From positions 992,001 to 1,056,000 of the forward strand of contig NZ_JAJJMN010000002.1 in NCBI RefSeq assembly GCF_020905335.1: a DNA stretch of 64,000 bases, read 5' to 3'. Positions 1-9,108 of this stretch are shown here, piece after piece. Position numbers and translations under genes: made by a program. The stretch comes from Flavobacterium lipolyticum. Its GTDB lineage: Bacteria; Bacteroidota; Bacteroidia; Flavobacteriales; Flavobacteriaceae. Each line of letters begins with the position of its first letter. Positions within the stretch are counted from its first letter, which is position 1. Under the pieces are notes generated by a model. It saw only the letters and a list, made by a program, of their open reading frames with translations, was not told the DNA's origin and made no database searches.

Positions 1-1758
1 GCTGAACAGGGTTATACTATTCAATCGTTTTGTTTTCAGGATTCTGCCCGACGTGCCCACTCTGTGGCGGCACAGGGAGGAGTTAACGCTGCAAAAAACT
101 ACAAAAACGATGGCGACAGTACTTTCAGAATGTTTTATGATACCATCAAAGGTGGTGATTTCAGATCCCGGGAAGCCAATGTATATCGTTTGGCTGAATG
201 TTCCGCACATTTGATCGACCATGCTGTGGCGCAAGGCGTTCCTTTTGCCAGAGAATATGCCGGATATTTAAACAACAGATCTTTTGGAGGCGTTCAGGTT
301 TCAAGAACCTTCTACGCACGCGGACAAACCGGCCAGCAGCTTTTATTAGGTGCTTATCAGGGATTGTTGCGTCAGGTATCCTTAGGAAAAGTAACCATGC
401 ACACCCGTCATGAAATGCTGGAATTAGTAATTATTGATGGAAAAGCAAAAGGCATTATAGCCCGAAATCTCGAAACAGGAGCTTTAGAACGTCATGTTGC
501 CGATGCCGTTGTACTGGCTTCGGGAGGCTACGGAAAAGTATATTATCTTTCTACACTGGCTATGGGCTGCAACAGTTCTGCCATCTGGCGAGCACATAAA
601 AAAGGCGCTTATATGGCCGGAGTAAGCTGGATTCAGTTCCACCCTACCTCACTTCCACAACACGGAGCCAACCAATCTAAACTCACTTTAATGTCAGAAT
701 CATTGCGGAACGATGGTCGGATCTGGGTTCCGAAAAAAGCCGAGGACGCACGAAATCCCAATACCATTCCCGAAGAAGAACGTGATTATTATCTCGAACG
801 TCGTTACCCCTCTTTTGGAAATCTGGCACCACGTGATATTTCATCGCGTGCAGCTAAGGAACGGATTGATGCCGGACATGGTGTCGGACCAATGAAAAAC
901 GCTATTTATCTCGACTTTGCAGATGCTATAAAAGCACAGGGGAAAAATACTATTGAAGCCAAATACAGTAATCTGTTTGCCATGTATGAAAAAATTACCG
1001 GTATCAACGCTTACAAAGAACCTATGCTAATTTCTCCCGCGGCCCATTTTACTATGGGTGGACTTTGGGTCGATTATGAATTAATGACCAGTATTCCCGG
1101 GCTATTTGCTTTGGGGGAAGCCAATTTTGCCGATCATGGCGCTAACAGACTCGGAGCGAATTCTTTGCTTCAGGCTTGCGTAGACGGCTATTTTATTGCT
1201 CCGTATACGATTCCGAATTATTTGGCTGGAGAATTAAACGCTCCAAAAGCAACCATCGACCACCCCGCTTTTGAAGAAGCCGAAAAATCCGTGAGAACGC
1301 AGCTCGATCGTTTTTTAAATAGCAAAGGCACACTTTCAACCGATCACTTTCATAAAAAAATTGGACGATTACTTTATGAAAAATGTGGTCTTTCGAGAAG
1401 CAAAGAAAAACTGGAAGAAGCCATCGAAGATATAAAAGCCCTGAAAGCTTCTTTTGAAAAAGATTTACTGATTACCGGAGATGATACCTTAAACAGTGAA
1501 CTCGAAAAAGCCGGAAGAATTGCCGATTATATAGAACTGGCCGAATTAATGTGTTACGATGCTTTACAAAGAGAAGAATCCTGTGGAGCTCACTTTCGCG
1601 AAGAATACCAAACTACCGATGGTGAAGCAGTTCGAAATGATAATGATTTCTGCTATGTTTCAGCATGGGAATGGAAAGGGGAAGCCAAACCGCCTGAATT
1701 ACACAAAGAGCCCCTCGTATTTGAATCGGTTGAACTTGCAGTAAGAAGTTACAAATAA
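1..1758 (+). CDS. sdhA: Succinate dehydrogenase / fumarate reductase flavoprotein subunit (5' partial)
   Basis: This is the catalytic FAD subunit of complex II, which oxidises succinate to fumarate on the cytoplasmic face of the inner membrane. The reading frame is open from base 1, so the start lies outside the window; the GTG at 64 is only an internal valine. The motif [11 protein letters not shown] at bases 49-81 contains the His (codon 58-60) that binds FAD covalently in this family. HPTSLP and the glycine-rich [11 protein letters not shown] segment further on also match the SdhA fold. The C-terminal helical domain is complete. sdhB follows after 17 bases, so the two are co-transcribed; the cytochrome b subunit is expected upstream. 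Identity is very secure from length and motifs. Only the N-terminal FAD-binding glycines are missing. Confidence 0.96.
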   Translation, partial: AEQGYTIQSFCFQDSARRAHSVAAQGGVNAAKNYKNDGDSTFRMFYDTIKGGDFRSREANVYRLAECSAHLIDHAVAQGVPFAREYAGYLNNRSFGGVQVSRTFYARGQTGQQLLLGAYQGLLRQVSLGKVTMHTRHEMLELVIIDGKAKGIIARNLETGALERHVADAVVLASGGYGKVYYLSTLAMGCNSSAIWRAHKKGAYMAGVSWIQFHPTSLPQHGANQSKLTLMSESLRNDGRIWVPKKAEDARNPNTIPEEERDYYLERRYPSFGNLAPRDISSRAAKERIDAGHGVGPMKNAIYLDFADAIKAQGKNTIEAKYSNLFAMYEKITGINAYKEPMLISPAAHFTMGGLWVDYELMTSIPGLFALGEANFADHGANRLGANSLLQACVDGYFIAPYTIPNYLAGELNAPKATIDHPAFEEAEKSVRTQLDRFLNSKGTLSTDHFHKKIGRLLYEKCGLSRSKEKLEEAIEDIKALKASFEKDLLITGDDTLNSELEKAGRIADYIELAELMCYDALQREESCGAHFREEYQTTDGEAVRNDNDFCYVSAWEWKGEAKPPELHKEPLVFESVELAVRSYK

Positions 1759-1775
1759 TCAAAAGTTGAAGAAAT

Positions 1776-2522
1776 ATGAAACTTTCTCTTAAAATATGGC
1801 GGCAATCTGATAGTTCCTCTAAAGGAAAAATGACCGATTATGAAATAGATGCGGTTTCAGAACATATGTCTTTTCTAGAAATGCTCGATCTTTTGAATGA
1901 ATCCTTAATTCAGAAAAAAGAACGGGTTATTGAATTTGATCACGATTGTCGGGAAGGAATTTGCGGACAATGCGGTGTGATGATCAACGGAAGAGCTCAT
2001 GGTCCTCTAAAGAATACCACAACCTGTCAGCTCCATATGCGAAGTTTTAAAGATGGAGATACTATTTATATTGAACCTTTTCGGGCTAAAGCTTTTCCTG
2101 TACTCCGAGATTTAAAAATCGATCGTTCGGCTTTTGACACCATCATTGCCTCCGGTGGTTTTATCGGAGCTTCAACAGGTCAGGCACCAGAGGCCAATAG
2201 CATTCCCATATCCTATGAAACTGCCGAAGCGTCTTTTGATGCGGCAGCCTGTATTGGGTGTGGTGCCTGCGTAGCCACTTGTAAAAATGCCAGTGCAGCC
2301 TTATTTACGGGGGCAAAAATCACACATTTGGCTTTGCTGCCACAGGGACAAATCGAAGCTCCAAAAAGAGTACTGAGCATGGTAAGCCAGATGGATGCCG
2401 AGGGTTTTGGAAACTGCTCAGACACCAGGGCCTGTGAAATTGAATGTCCTCAAGGTATTTCAATTCTTTCGATCGCCAAAATGAATGCCGAATATACCAA
2501 AGCTTTAATTTTTAAAAAATAA
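1776..2522 (+). CDS. sdhB: Succinate dehydrogenase iron-sulfur subunit
   Basis: The 248-residue electron-transfer subunit of complex II passes electrons from FAD to the quinone site. An N-terminal ferredoxin-type domain carries the [2Fe-2S] ligands Cys58, Cys63, Cys66 and Cys84. The C-terminal domain carries Cys159, Cys162, Cys165 and Cys169 (CIGCGACVATCK) and then Cys214, Cys220 and Cys224 (CEIECPQG), which together ligate the [4Fe-4S] and [3Fe-4S] clusters. The length and cysteine spacing are those of the Bacteroidota enzyme, which works with a five-helix cytochrome b. The gene follows sdhA closely, and a strong hairpin ends the operon at about 2709-2741. Nothing unusual is seen. Confidence 0.96.
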   Translation: MKLSLKIWRQSDSSSKGKMTDYEIDAVSEHMSFLEMLDLLNESLIQKKERVIEFDHDCREGICGQCGVMINGRAHGPLKNTTTCQLHMRSFKDGDTIYIEPFRAKAFPVLRDLKIDRSAFDTIIASGGFIGASTGQAPEANSIPISYETAEASFDAAACIGCGACVATCKNASAALFTGAKITHLALLPQGQIEAPKRVLSMVSQMDAEGFGNCSDTRACEIECPQGISILSIAKMNAEYTKALIFKK

Positions 2523-2537
2523 AATATCAAATCATTT

Positions 2538-2690
2538 AATAAAATACACATAGAAACATAGACTTATCAAACTCAGAAATATCATTTCATAAGTTGAAAA
2601 TACAAGCAACAAACCATGCGGAAGAAATGTATTTCATTTTGAAACCTTTTTGCCCCATTATCTCTATGCTTCTATGTGTTTATTAAAATA
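2538..2690. repeat. Inverted CACATAGAAACATAG-type repeat pair
   Basis: The bases around 2545-2562 read ACACATAGAAACATAG. Their near reverse complement, CTATGCTTCTATGTGT, occurs at about 2664-2680, just past sdhB. The same word family, with arms about as far apart, recurs at about 61898-62045. It looks like a dispersed intergenic palindromic element; no coding potential is seen. Confidence 0.6.
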
Positions 2691-2708
2691 AAATCGTCTT
2701 AAAAAAAC

Positions 2709-2741
2709 AAACCGGACAGGTTTTAAAAACCTGTCCGGTTT
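2709..2741. terminator. Bidirectional terminator between sdhB and the dapB-like gene
   Basis: A perfect 16-bp inverted repeat (arm AAACCGGACAGGTTTT) has a one-base loop at 2725. The two genes converge on it. The A and T flanks suit intrinsic termination on both strands. Confidence 0.85.
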
Positions 2742-2752
2742 ACTTTATTAGA

Positions 2753-3502
2753 TCAGACGGTAAAATAAGGTGTTAAAATATCTTCAAAATTATACAGTCC
2801 TTTGGGTTTGTTTTTTAGATTTTCAGCAACAAAAACAACTCCGTTTCCAAATGCTTCTCTCGAGATCGATTCATGAATTAAACGAACCGTCTGATAAGGG
2901 AATCCAAATATAACCTCATGCTTACCTACTATTCCTCCTGCCCTTACTGAGTTGATATTGTCTTTATCAATTTCTAAAGCTTCGGCAATTTTAACGGCTG
3001 TTCCTGAAGTTCCTTCTTTCTTTTTAAAATGTTCTTCGTTTACTTCAATATCCACCCAGGGAGCAATTTTCTTTAAAAATTTAGCAGCAAAAAGCAAATA
3101 ATTGACCCCAAGCGTAATATTGGGTGACCAAAAGACCGTAGTTTTATGTGCCAGTTTCTTTAGGAACTGCAACTCTTTGTCTTTGTAGTGAGAAATAGCC
3201 GAGATAATCTTGACCTTTCGCTGCGCTGCCTGCTCTCCGTATGTATAGATGCCATCATTCGAAGAAAAATCTATAATAACATCAACAGGATGTTTGTCCA
3301 GTAATTCTTCCATTGAAGTTTTAGAACTCGAATAAATGACCCCTTGTTCTTCTGACGGAATGCCCAAAAACTCTGAAACAGATCTCTTTTCCAGAACAGT
3401 ACTTTTTCTTAAAACCCATTCCAGACAAAATTTATTATTCTCCAGTAATACAGTTGCCACTGACTTTCCCGTTTTTCCAAATCCAATTAAACCTATTTTC
3501 AT
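2753..3502 (-). CDS. DapB-like dihydrodipicolinate reductase family protein
   Basis: This 249-residue protein opens with a Rossmann signature, GLIGFGKTGKSV (residues 4-15), for NAD(P)H. Around residues 156-169 it has EEHFKKKEGTSGTA, which aligns with the E-x-H-H-x-x-K-x-D-x-x-S-G-T-A active-site motif of 4-hydroxy-tetrahydrodipicolinate reductase: His158, a lysine, and the SGTA turn that binds substrate. One of the two usual histidines is Phe and the aspartate before the SGTA loop is Gly. The rest of the protein is divergent from housekeeping DapB. It may serve lysine or diaminopimelate synthesis, but no other lysine gene is nearby and a second canonical dapB may exist elsewhere, so a changed substrate is possible. 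It is transcribed alone and ends at a shared terminator. Confidence 0.75.
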   Translation of the reverse strand: MKIGLIGFGKTGKSVATVLLENNKFCLEWVLRKSTVLEKRSVSEFLGIPSEEQGVIYSSSKTSMEELLDKHPVDVIIDFSSNDGIYTYGEQAAQRKVKIISAISHYKDKELQFLKKLAHKTTVFWSPNITLGVNYLLFAAKFLKKIAPWVDIEVNEEHFKKKEGTSGTAVKIAEALEIDKDNINSVRAGGIVGKHEVIFGFPYQTVRLIHESISREAFGNGVVFVAENLKNKPKGLYNFEDILTPYFTV

Positions 3503-3904
3503 AATTTACTTTTTTATGGAGCAGAACGCCCGTTTATAAAATTGACATTTTGTGGAGTTCATGTCAAATCAAGAATTGAGTTATCAACGATGCCGATCAC
3601 TATCGTCTTCCAGTAAAAATAGAAAATCTATAATGGGATTACCGGCAATAACTTAGATAACTACTAATAAACAACGATGTTAACACGAATAATATTGTCA
3701 AAATAATTTCTAAAGTACGACAATGGTATTTTTGGCACTGCCCTTTTTAATTTTATTTTATGCCAAAAACTCTCCTCCAAAACGGCCTGAAATACAACTG
3801 CATCTTATGAAAACTCAAAAAATCTACTGACAAAAAATAACCCTTTATTAATCCAGTCCTAATAAAATAATAATCGATTCTGACACATTTTTAAATAAGA
3901 TATC
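3503..3904. other. Intergenic region without a gene
   Basis: About 400 bases of AT-rich sequence lie between divergent genes. No open frame with codon structure, RNA gene or repeat was recognised. The promoter for the downstream operon lies at its right end. Confidence 0.6.
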
Positions 3905-3924
3905 TATATTTGCAACAACGTTGC
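3905..3924 (+). promoter_or_regulatory. Putative -7 box and overlapping GCAAC/GTTGC operator
   Basis: TATATTTG (3905-3912) fits the Bacteroidota -7 consensus TAnnTTTG. It is followed directly by GCAACAACGTTGC (3912-3924), a dyad of 5-bp arms around three bases. A dyad at the expected transcription start suggests metal- or iron-dependent repression of the operon that begins at 3976. The regulator is not identified. Confidence 0.45.
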
Positions 3925-3975
3925 GTTAGTTTATAAGCTACTAAGTCCTTTAAAAATGGGCATTTTCCATTAAGA

Positions 3976-4326
3976 ATGAAAAAGAAAAATGTATTAATTC
4001 CTCTTTTTATGTCTGTAACCGTATTGTTTGCAATGCTGTTTCAGACGCTGCATTCTTACGAGCATGTTTACAAGCAGCTGACAAGTAAACATTGCGAGCA
4101 TACCTCTATTGACGGGCAAAAGCAAATCACGCACAGTCATACAGTAGACAACAATTGTCAGATTTGCCATTTTACGTTTAGCACTTTTATACCAAGTACT
4201 TTTCAAACGTACTCTTTTCTTAAAGCAACCGTTGAAACTTACAGCGTGTTCTTTTACGAAAAAACAATTTCTGTCGTTTTCAAAGGCAGTCTTTTTGCAC
4301 TTAGGGCACCCCCATTTATTCACTAG
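3976..4326 (+). CDS. Small exported His/Cys-rich protein, first gene of the TonB/ABC operon
   Basis: This 116-residue protein has an N-terminal hydrophobic segment (residues 6-24) that could be a signal peptide or membrane anchor. It is followed by many histidines (HSYEHVY, KHCEHTS, THSHTVDNNCQICHF) and the pair CQIC. The C-terminus ends in LRAPP plus a short tail, a proline-rich ending often seen in small Bacteroidota proteins encoded beside TonB receptors. The His and Cys content suggests periplasmic metal or haem handling, which is inference. The gene is followed about 290 bases later by the ABC ATPase. The molecular function is unknown. An overlapping frame on the other strand is a shadow: this one has the signal-like N-terminus and a promoter. 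Confidence 0.65.
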   Translation: MKKKNVLIPLFMSVTVLFAMLFQTLHSYEHVYKQLTSKHCEHTSIDGQKQITHSHTVDNNCQICHFTFSTFIPSTFQTYSFLKATVETYSVFFYEKTISVVFKGSLFALRAPPFIH

Positions 4327-4619
4327 TTTACTGCATTCTCGTCCGAAAAATTAAAAAATAGCTTTTGCTTGTCTTTTTTTCAAAGATCAGGCAAAACGCA
4401 TTGATAATCTTATTGGGTCTGTTTTCAATAAAACAGCTCTAATTAAGATACGAAAGATCATTTTGGTTTATCCAATTTGCCTAACTCTTCGGTTGTCCCA
4501 GTAAATTCTACCCTTCCTGTTTCGTCACTGGTTAACATGTTTCAGCCCTAAAGGCTGTCACTATAACTGTGATTGAAAAGAAAAACCCGTACTAAAAATC
4601 ATCCAAATACATCAAAACT

Positions 4620-5315
4620 ATGCTTATAGCTGAAAATCTAACAAAAAAATATGGCGACCATATTGCTCTAAACAAACTCAACTTAACCATTAAAGAAGGG
4701 GAAATTTTTGCTTTATTGGGGCAAAATGGTGCCGGAAAAACCACCACAATCAATCTTTTTCTAGGTTTTATAGCTCCAACAGACGGAGAACTAAAAATTA
4801 ACGACCTATCCGTCATCGACAACGCACAGGAAACGAAAAAATACGTTGCTTATATCCCCGAAACCGTCATGCTGTATCCTAATCTTACCGGTCTGGAAAA
4901 CTTAAAATTCTTTTCATCGCTGGCAGGATTTAAATATTCACAGGGAGAACTGACTTATTTCCTGTCTAAAGCGGGGCTTCAGATTAAGGCGCACCATCAA
5001 AATTTAGGTGGTTATTCTAAGGGAATGCGTCAAAAAGTTGGAATTGCCATTGCGATTGCCAAAAAAGCCAAAGTGCTCTTACTGGATGAACCTACAAGCG
5101 GCTTAGACCCTAAAGCTTCCAACGAGTTTTCCCAAATACTAAAAGAACTTTCTGCTGATGGAACCGCTATTTTAATGGCGACGCATGATATTTTCAGAGC
5201 GCGGGAAGTGGCCTCTCATATTGGCATTATGAGACAGGGAAACCTTGTTACTGTTATCGAAGCCGATAAAATCTCGGCAAATGAACTGGAAGATTTGTAT
5301 TTACAAACTGTATAA
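4620..5315 (+). CDS. ABC transporter ATP-binding protein
   Basis: This 231-residue cytoplasmic ATPase powers the ABC-2 type permeases encoded downstream. Walker A is GQNGAGKTT (residues 34-42), the signature motif is YSKGMRQ (132-138), Walker B is LLLDEPT (153-159), and the switch histidine is His189 in MATHD. The short GYSKGMRQ signature and the single domain are typical of drug, copper (NosF-like) or Na+ type exporters of the CcmA family. Its 3' end comes 34 bases before the ATG chosen for the TonB receptor. The gene order ATPase, receptor, permease, permease suggests that one substrate is handled at both membranes. Confidence 0.93.
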   Translation: MLIAENLTKKYGDHIALNKLNLTIKEGEIFALLGQNGAGKTTTINLFLGFIAPTDGELKINDLSVIDNAQETKKYVAYIPETVMLYPNLTGLENLKFFSSLAGFKYSQGELTYFLSKAGLQIKAHHQNLGGYSKGMRQKVGIAIAIAKKAKVLLLDEPTSGLDPKASNEFSQILKELSADGTAILMATHDIFRAREVASHIGIMRQGNLVTVIEADKISANELEDLYLQTV

Positions 5316-5349
5316 AGGGGAATTACTTTCTCAATCCTATCCAAAAAAA

Positions 5350-7650
5350 ATGAAACACCATATTCTCTCACTGTTTTTATTAAGCATTACTTCGTTTGCC
5401 CAATCGCAAACCGTTAATAAAAAGATATCTGATAGTATTCCTAAAGATTCTGTCAGGGTAAAAACCGAACACACCCAATTGCAAACTGTCGAAATCATTG
5501 GCCGTTCGACCAAAAAATACAATAGCGATTATTCTTTTGCAGCCACCAAAACAGCCGCTCTCAACAAAGACATCCCGCAATCCATATCCACGATCACCAA
5601 AGAATTAATTGCAGACAAAGGGGCTATCTATCTGGCCGATGCTGTAAAAATGGCCAGTGGGGTGATCCCGGCAAGTTATTACAATCAATATACCATTCGC
5701 GGAATCAGTCAAAATGAAGAAGGCCAGATCATAAATGGTATGCGAACACATCAACATTACTTTTTACAGCCTTTAACAACCAATATTGAAAGAGTTGAAG
5801 TGATCAAAGGGCCTTCGAGTGCTACATTTTCCTCAGTAGATCCGGGTGGAAGTATCAATATGGTGACTAAAAAACCTTTGGCCGTTGACCGAAAAGAAAT
5901 AAGTCTGACTGCAGGAAGCTTTAGCACTTTGCGCGGAACCTTAGATTTTACAGGCCCATTGAACGAATCCAAAACACTTTTGTATCGTGTAAACGGTGCC
6001 TATCAGGAAGCCAAATCGTTCAGGGATCTGGTACGTAACAAATCGTTTTTGATTTCTCCTTCTTTCAGCTACATTCCGAATGAAAAAACAGCCATCAATA
6101 CAGAACTGATTTTAAGCAACATGACTGGAGTTCTGGATCGTGGACAGCCTATTTTTGGCGCTGTAGCAGGAGTTACCAGCTTACACAAAACTCCAATTGG
6201 TTTGAACTTAGGAGCTCCAAGCGATTTTTTCAAATCAAAAGAAATGATTTTGATGACGAATTTCGCTCATAAATTCAGTTCAAAAGTCGGTTTTAACGCT
6301 TCATACATGAAACAAACCTGGACAGAAGACCTTCAGGAGCACCGAACTACAAATGCTTTTGCAGTCGACATGAACAATAAACCGGTTAGCAGTCTGGCCA
6401 TGATGCAGTTTGTACAGCGTCAGCAATATTGGAACATTGATAACCTGAGTGCTTATTTCAATTTTGATTTAAAAACCGGAAAACTGAAGCATAAAGTATT
6501 AGCAGGTTACGATTTGAGCAGCTGGAACAAAACCAAAGGCGGTGGACAAAATGCGGCCAGAGGTTATGTATTGAAAGACGGAACGGTAGCCCCTTCATTT
6601 GTTGCTGCAAACTCTGCCAATTATCAAACCATAACCGTTGACGGAGTGCTGTTACCTAAACCAAATGTCAATTATTTTAACCTGAACAATCCAACCTATA
6701 CTTTAACAAGTCCTGATGATTATACCCTAAATGTCCGTACCGCATTACCCCCTGCACTAACCACTACTAATGCAATCTACATTCAGGATCAGGTACAATG
6801 GGAAAGATTTACCATTTTATTGGGTTTGCGTCAAGAATGGTTTAAAGACATTACGAACTACAAATCCAACAATGAATTAACCGTGAAAAAGTCAGCCTTA
6901 CTACCGCGTATTGGAGTGACTTATGCCGTAAACAATCAAATAAACGTTTACACAACTTATTTGGAAGGCTACCAGCCACAATCGAATACAGTCTCTTTGA
7001 TGCCTCAAACCGGAAGTTTACCAGCTGGAAGTTTGTTTGATCCACTGAAAAGCAACTTGAAAGAAGTTGGACTAAAAGCTACTTTTTTCGACAATTCGGT
7101 AAGTTTTAATGCTGCTGTTTATGAAATCAATCAGCGTAATATTCTGATGAATGCCAACGACCCTGCAAATCCGGATTTGCTCGTGACAAGAGGTGCTGAG
7201 AGAAGCCGTGGTTTTGAGTGTGATATAGCCGGTTTTATTACGGCAGACTGGCAAATAAATGCTTCTTACAGTTACATTGATGCTAAAATCACCAACGATC
7301 GCGATCCTTCGTTAATTGGCGCCCAAAAACAAAACACACCTAAAAACAGTGCTAATTTATGGACACGCTACAACTTCAATTCCGATTCGGCTCTAAAAGA
7401 TTTGGGCGTTGGTTTTGGAATGCAATATCAAAGCAGCAAAGTACCCTGGTTTACAAGAGCTTTTACCCTGCCTGATTTTACAGTTTTTGATGCTGCATTG
7501 TACTATAAACCGAACAAAAGCAATATGCAAATTGCTCTTAATGCGGGCAATTTATTCAATAAAACGTATTGGCTGGGTGCTCAGAATTACCTGCGCCTGT
7601 TTCCCGGTGCACCACGTAACTTCAGTCTTACTGTAACTTATAAATTTTAA
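5350..7650 (+). CDS. TonB-dependent siderophore-type receptor
   Basis: This 766-residue outer-membrane receptor starts at the ATG at 5350. An upstream extension of the frame would overlap the ATPase gene and bury the signal peptide. Residues 1-20 form a Sec signal ending near FAQSQ. The plug domain follows, with PQSISTITKELI, then TIRGI and GPSSATFSSVDPGGSINMVTKKP, the classic siderophore-receptor plug words. A long beta-barrel ends in FSLTVTYKF with a terminal Phe, as needed for BAM insertion. No carboxypeptidase-like extension or STN domain is present. The family takes up ferric siderophores and sometimes other metal chelates through TonB/ExbBD. Its placement inside an ABC exporter operon is unusual. 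The substrate cannot be read from sequence. Confidence 0.92.
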   Translation: MKHHILSLFLLSITSFAQSQTVNKKISDSIPKDSVRVKTEHTQLQTVEIIGRSTKKYNSDYSFAATKTAALNKDIPQSISTITKELIADKGAIYLADAVKMASGVIPASYYNQYTIRGISQNEEGQIINGMRTHQHYFLQPLTTNIERVEVIKGPSSATFSSVDPGGSINMVTKKPLAVDRKEISLTAGSFSTLRGTLDFTGPLNESKTLLYRVNGAYQEAKSFRDLVRNKSFLISPSFSYIPNEKTAINTELILSNMTGVLDRGQPIFGAVAGVTSLHKTPIGLNLGAPSDFFKSKEMILMTNFAHKFSSKVGFNASYMKQTWTEDLQEHRTTNAFAVDMNNKPVSSLAMMQFVQRQQYWNIDNLSAYFNFDLKTGKLKHKVLAGYDLSSWNKTKGGGQNAARGYVLKDGTVAPSFVAANSANYQTITVDGVLLPKPNVNYFNLNNPTYTLTSPDDYTLNVRTALPPALTTTNAIYIQDQVQWERFTILLGLRQEWFKDITNYKSNNELTVKKSALLPRIGVTYAVNNQINVYTTYLEGYQPQSNTVSLMPQTGSLPAGSLFDPLKSNLKEVGLKATFFDNSVSFNAAVYEINQRNILMNANDPANPDLLVTRGAERSRGFECDIAGFITADWQINASYSYIDAKITNDRDPSLIGAQKQNTPKNSANLWTRYNFNSDSALKDLGVGFGMQYQSSKVPWFTRAFTLPDFTVFDAALYYKPNKSNMQIALNAGNLFNKTYWLGAQNYLRLFPGAPRNFSLTVTYKF

Positions 7651-7658
7651 ACGGTATC

Positions 7659-9107
7659 ATGTCATTACACAAAGAAATTTTAATTGCCAGACATTTAAAA
7701 AAGGCTGTTTTTAAAAATACAGCAGTCTATATCATCACGATTTTTATCGGGATCCTGTTGCTTTACGCCGCTTTTTCAGGTTGGGAAAATTACAGCAACC
7801 AGAATCAGACGAGCGAAAAATACCAACATGAATCACGCGAAGACTGGCTCAATAATCCGGATAAGAATCCGCATCGAATGGCGCATTACGGGAATTTTGC
7901 GTTTAGAAAAAGTACACCCCTGAGCGTTTTTGAATTCGGGATGGAACCGTTTTTCGGAAATGCGATCTTTCTCGAAGCACACAAACAGAACAGTGCCAAT
8001 TTCTCAGAAGCAGGATTCTCCAACAGTATGCTTCGTTTCGGAGAGATTAGTATTGCTATGGTTTTACAGCTTTTATTACCTCTGTTGATTTTTTTCTTAG
8101 GATTTAATGCTGTCGCAGCCGAAAGAGAAAACGGGACTTTAAAATTAATTTTAAGTCAGGGAATCAGTTGGAAACAACTCTTAACAGGTAAAATAGTAGG
8201 GGTTGCAAGTGCGATTCTGCTTATTTTTATTCCTACCATTTTAGTTCTTGTATTCCTTTGGCTGCTGTTACAGGATTTTACGATTTCAAGCGATGAAACC
8301 ATCAAAATGGTATTGTTTATTCTGTTTCATTTTATTTACCTGATCTTCTTTTGTGTCATTGCTGTTTTGGTTTCTGCTGCGAGTAAAACTTCTAAAAAAG
8401 CACTGATTTCCTTAATCGGAATCTGGCTGGTTCTTACGATTATTTTACCCAGAACCACTCAGGCAATTGGCGCTTATCTTTATGAAGCTCCTTCCAAAAT
8501 ACAGTTCAACAGTGCTATCGAAAAGGACATTCTGAAACAAGGTGACAGCCACAACCCGAACGACATACATTACAAAGCCATAAAAGATTCCCTACTACGC
8601 GCCTACAAAGTAGATTCGGTACAAAAACTGCCTTTTAATTATTCGGGATTTATCATGACGGAAGGAGAGAAAATCAGTTCGCGCATTTATAACGAACACT
8701 TAGAAGAGCTGCTAAAAGTTTACGATCAGCAGAACAGTTTTTCTAAGGCCGTTTCGTTCCTGAATCCTTATATCGCCATACGAAACCTGTCGATGGGTAT
8801 ATCCAATACCGACTATGGTTCGTATATCGATTTTCAAAAACAAGCTGAAATTTACCGCTATACGATGGCGCAAAAAATGAATGCTTTGCAGGTTAAATAT
8901 ATTAGTAATAAAAAGCCGGGACCAAACGACAAGCCTTTATCCATCAGCAAAGAACACTGGGCTGATTTGGAAGAATTTCATTATGAGCCAAAAGAAATCC
9001 CGGCTATTTTAAAGTCCGAAATCCTCTCTGTAGTCTCTATTTTTCTCTGGATTATCCTGCTTTTTGCTCTCCTGCGAATTGCAGCCAAAAACCTTAAAGC
9101 CCTCTAA
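7659..9107 (+). CDS. ABC-2 type permease (DUF3526-like), first of a pair
   Basis: This 482-residue membrane protein has a hydrophobic segment near the N-terminus (about 22-42), a large loop, then several helices from about 125 to 270. A further soluble loop and a final C-terminal helix follow. The layout (TM1, extracytoplasmic domain, TM cluster with AAERENGTLKLILSQG at the first cluster) is that of ABC-2 permeases with DUF3526, related to NosY-like proteins. The ERENGTLK segment is the cytoplasmic coupling region seen in this superfamily. It begins 8 bases after the receptor stop, and one base separates it from the next permease. It probably pairs with its neighbour and the ATPase as a heterodimeric exporter. 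Confidence 0.82.
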   Translation: MSLHKEILIARHLKKAVFKNTAVYIITIFIGILLLYAAFSGWENYSNQNQTSEKYQHESREDWLNNPDKNPHRMAHYGNFAFRKSTPLSVFEFGMEPFFGNAIFLEAHKQNSANFSEAGFSNSMLRFGEISIAMVLQLLLPLLIFFLGFNAVAAERENGTLKLILSQGISWKQLLTGKIVGVASAILLIFIPTILVLVFLWLLLQDFTISSDETIKMVLFILFHFIYLIFFCVIAVLVSAASKTSKKALISLIGIWLVLTIILPRTTQAIGAYLYEAPSKIQFNSAIEKDILKQGDSHNPNDIHYKAIKDSLLRAYKVDSVQKLPFNYSGFIMTEGEKISSRIYNEHLEELLKVYDQQNSFSKAVSFLNPYIAIRNLSMGISNTDYGSYIDFQKQAEIYRYTMAQKMNALQVKYISNKKPGPNDKPLSISKEHWADLEEFHYEPKEIPAILKSEILSVVSIFLWIILLFALLRIAAKNLKAL

Positions 9108-9108
9108 T

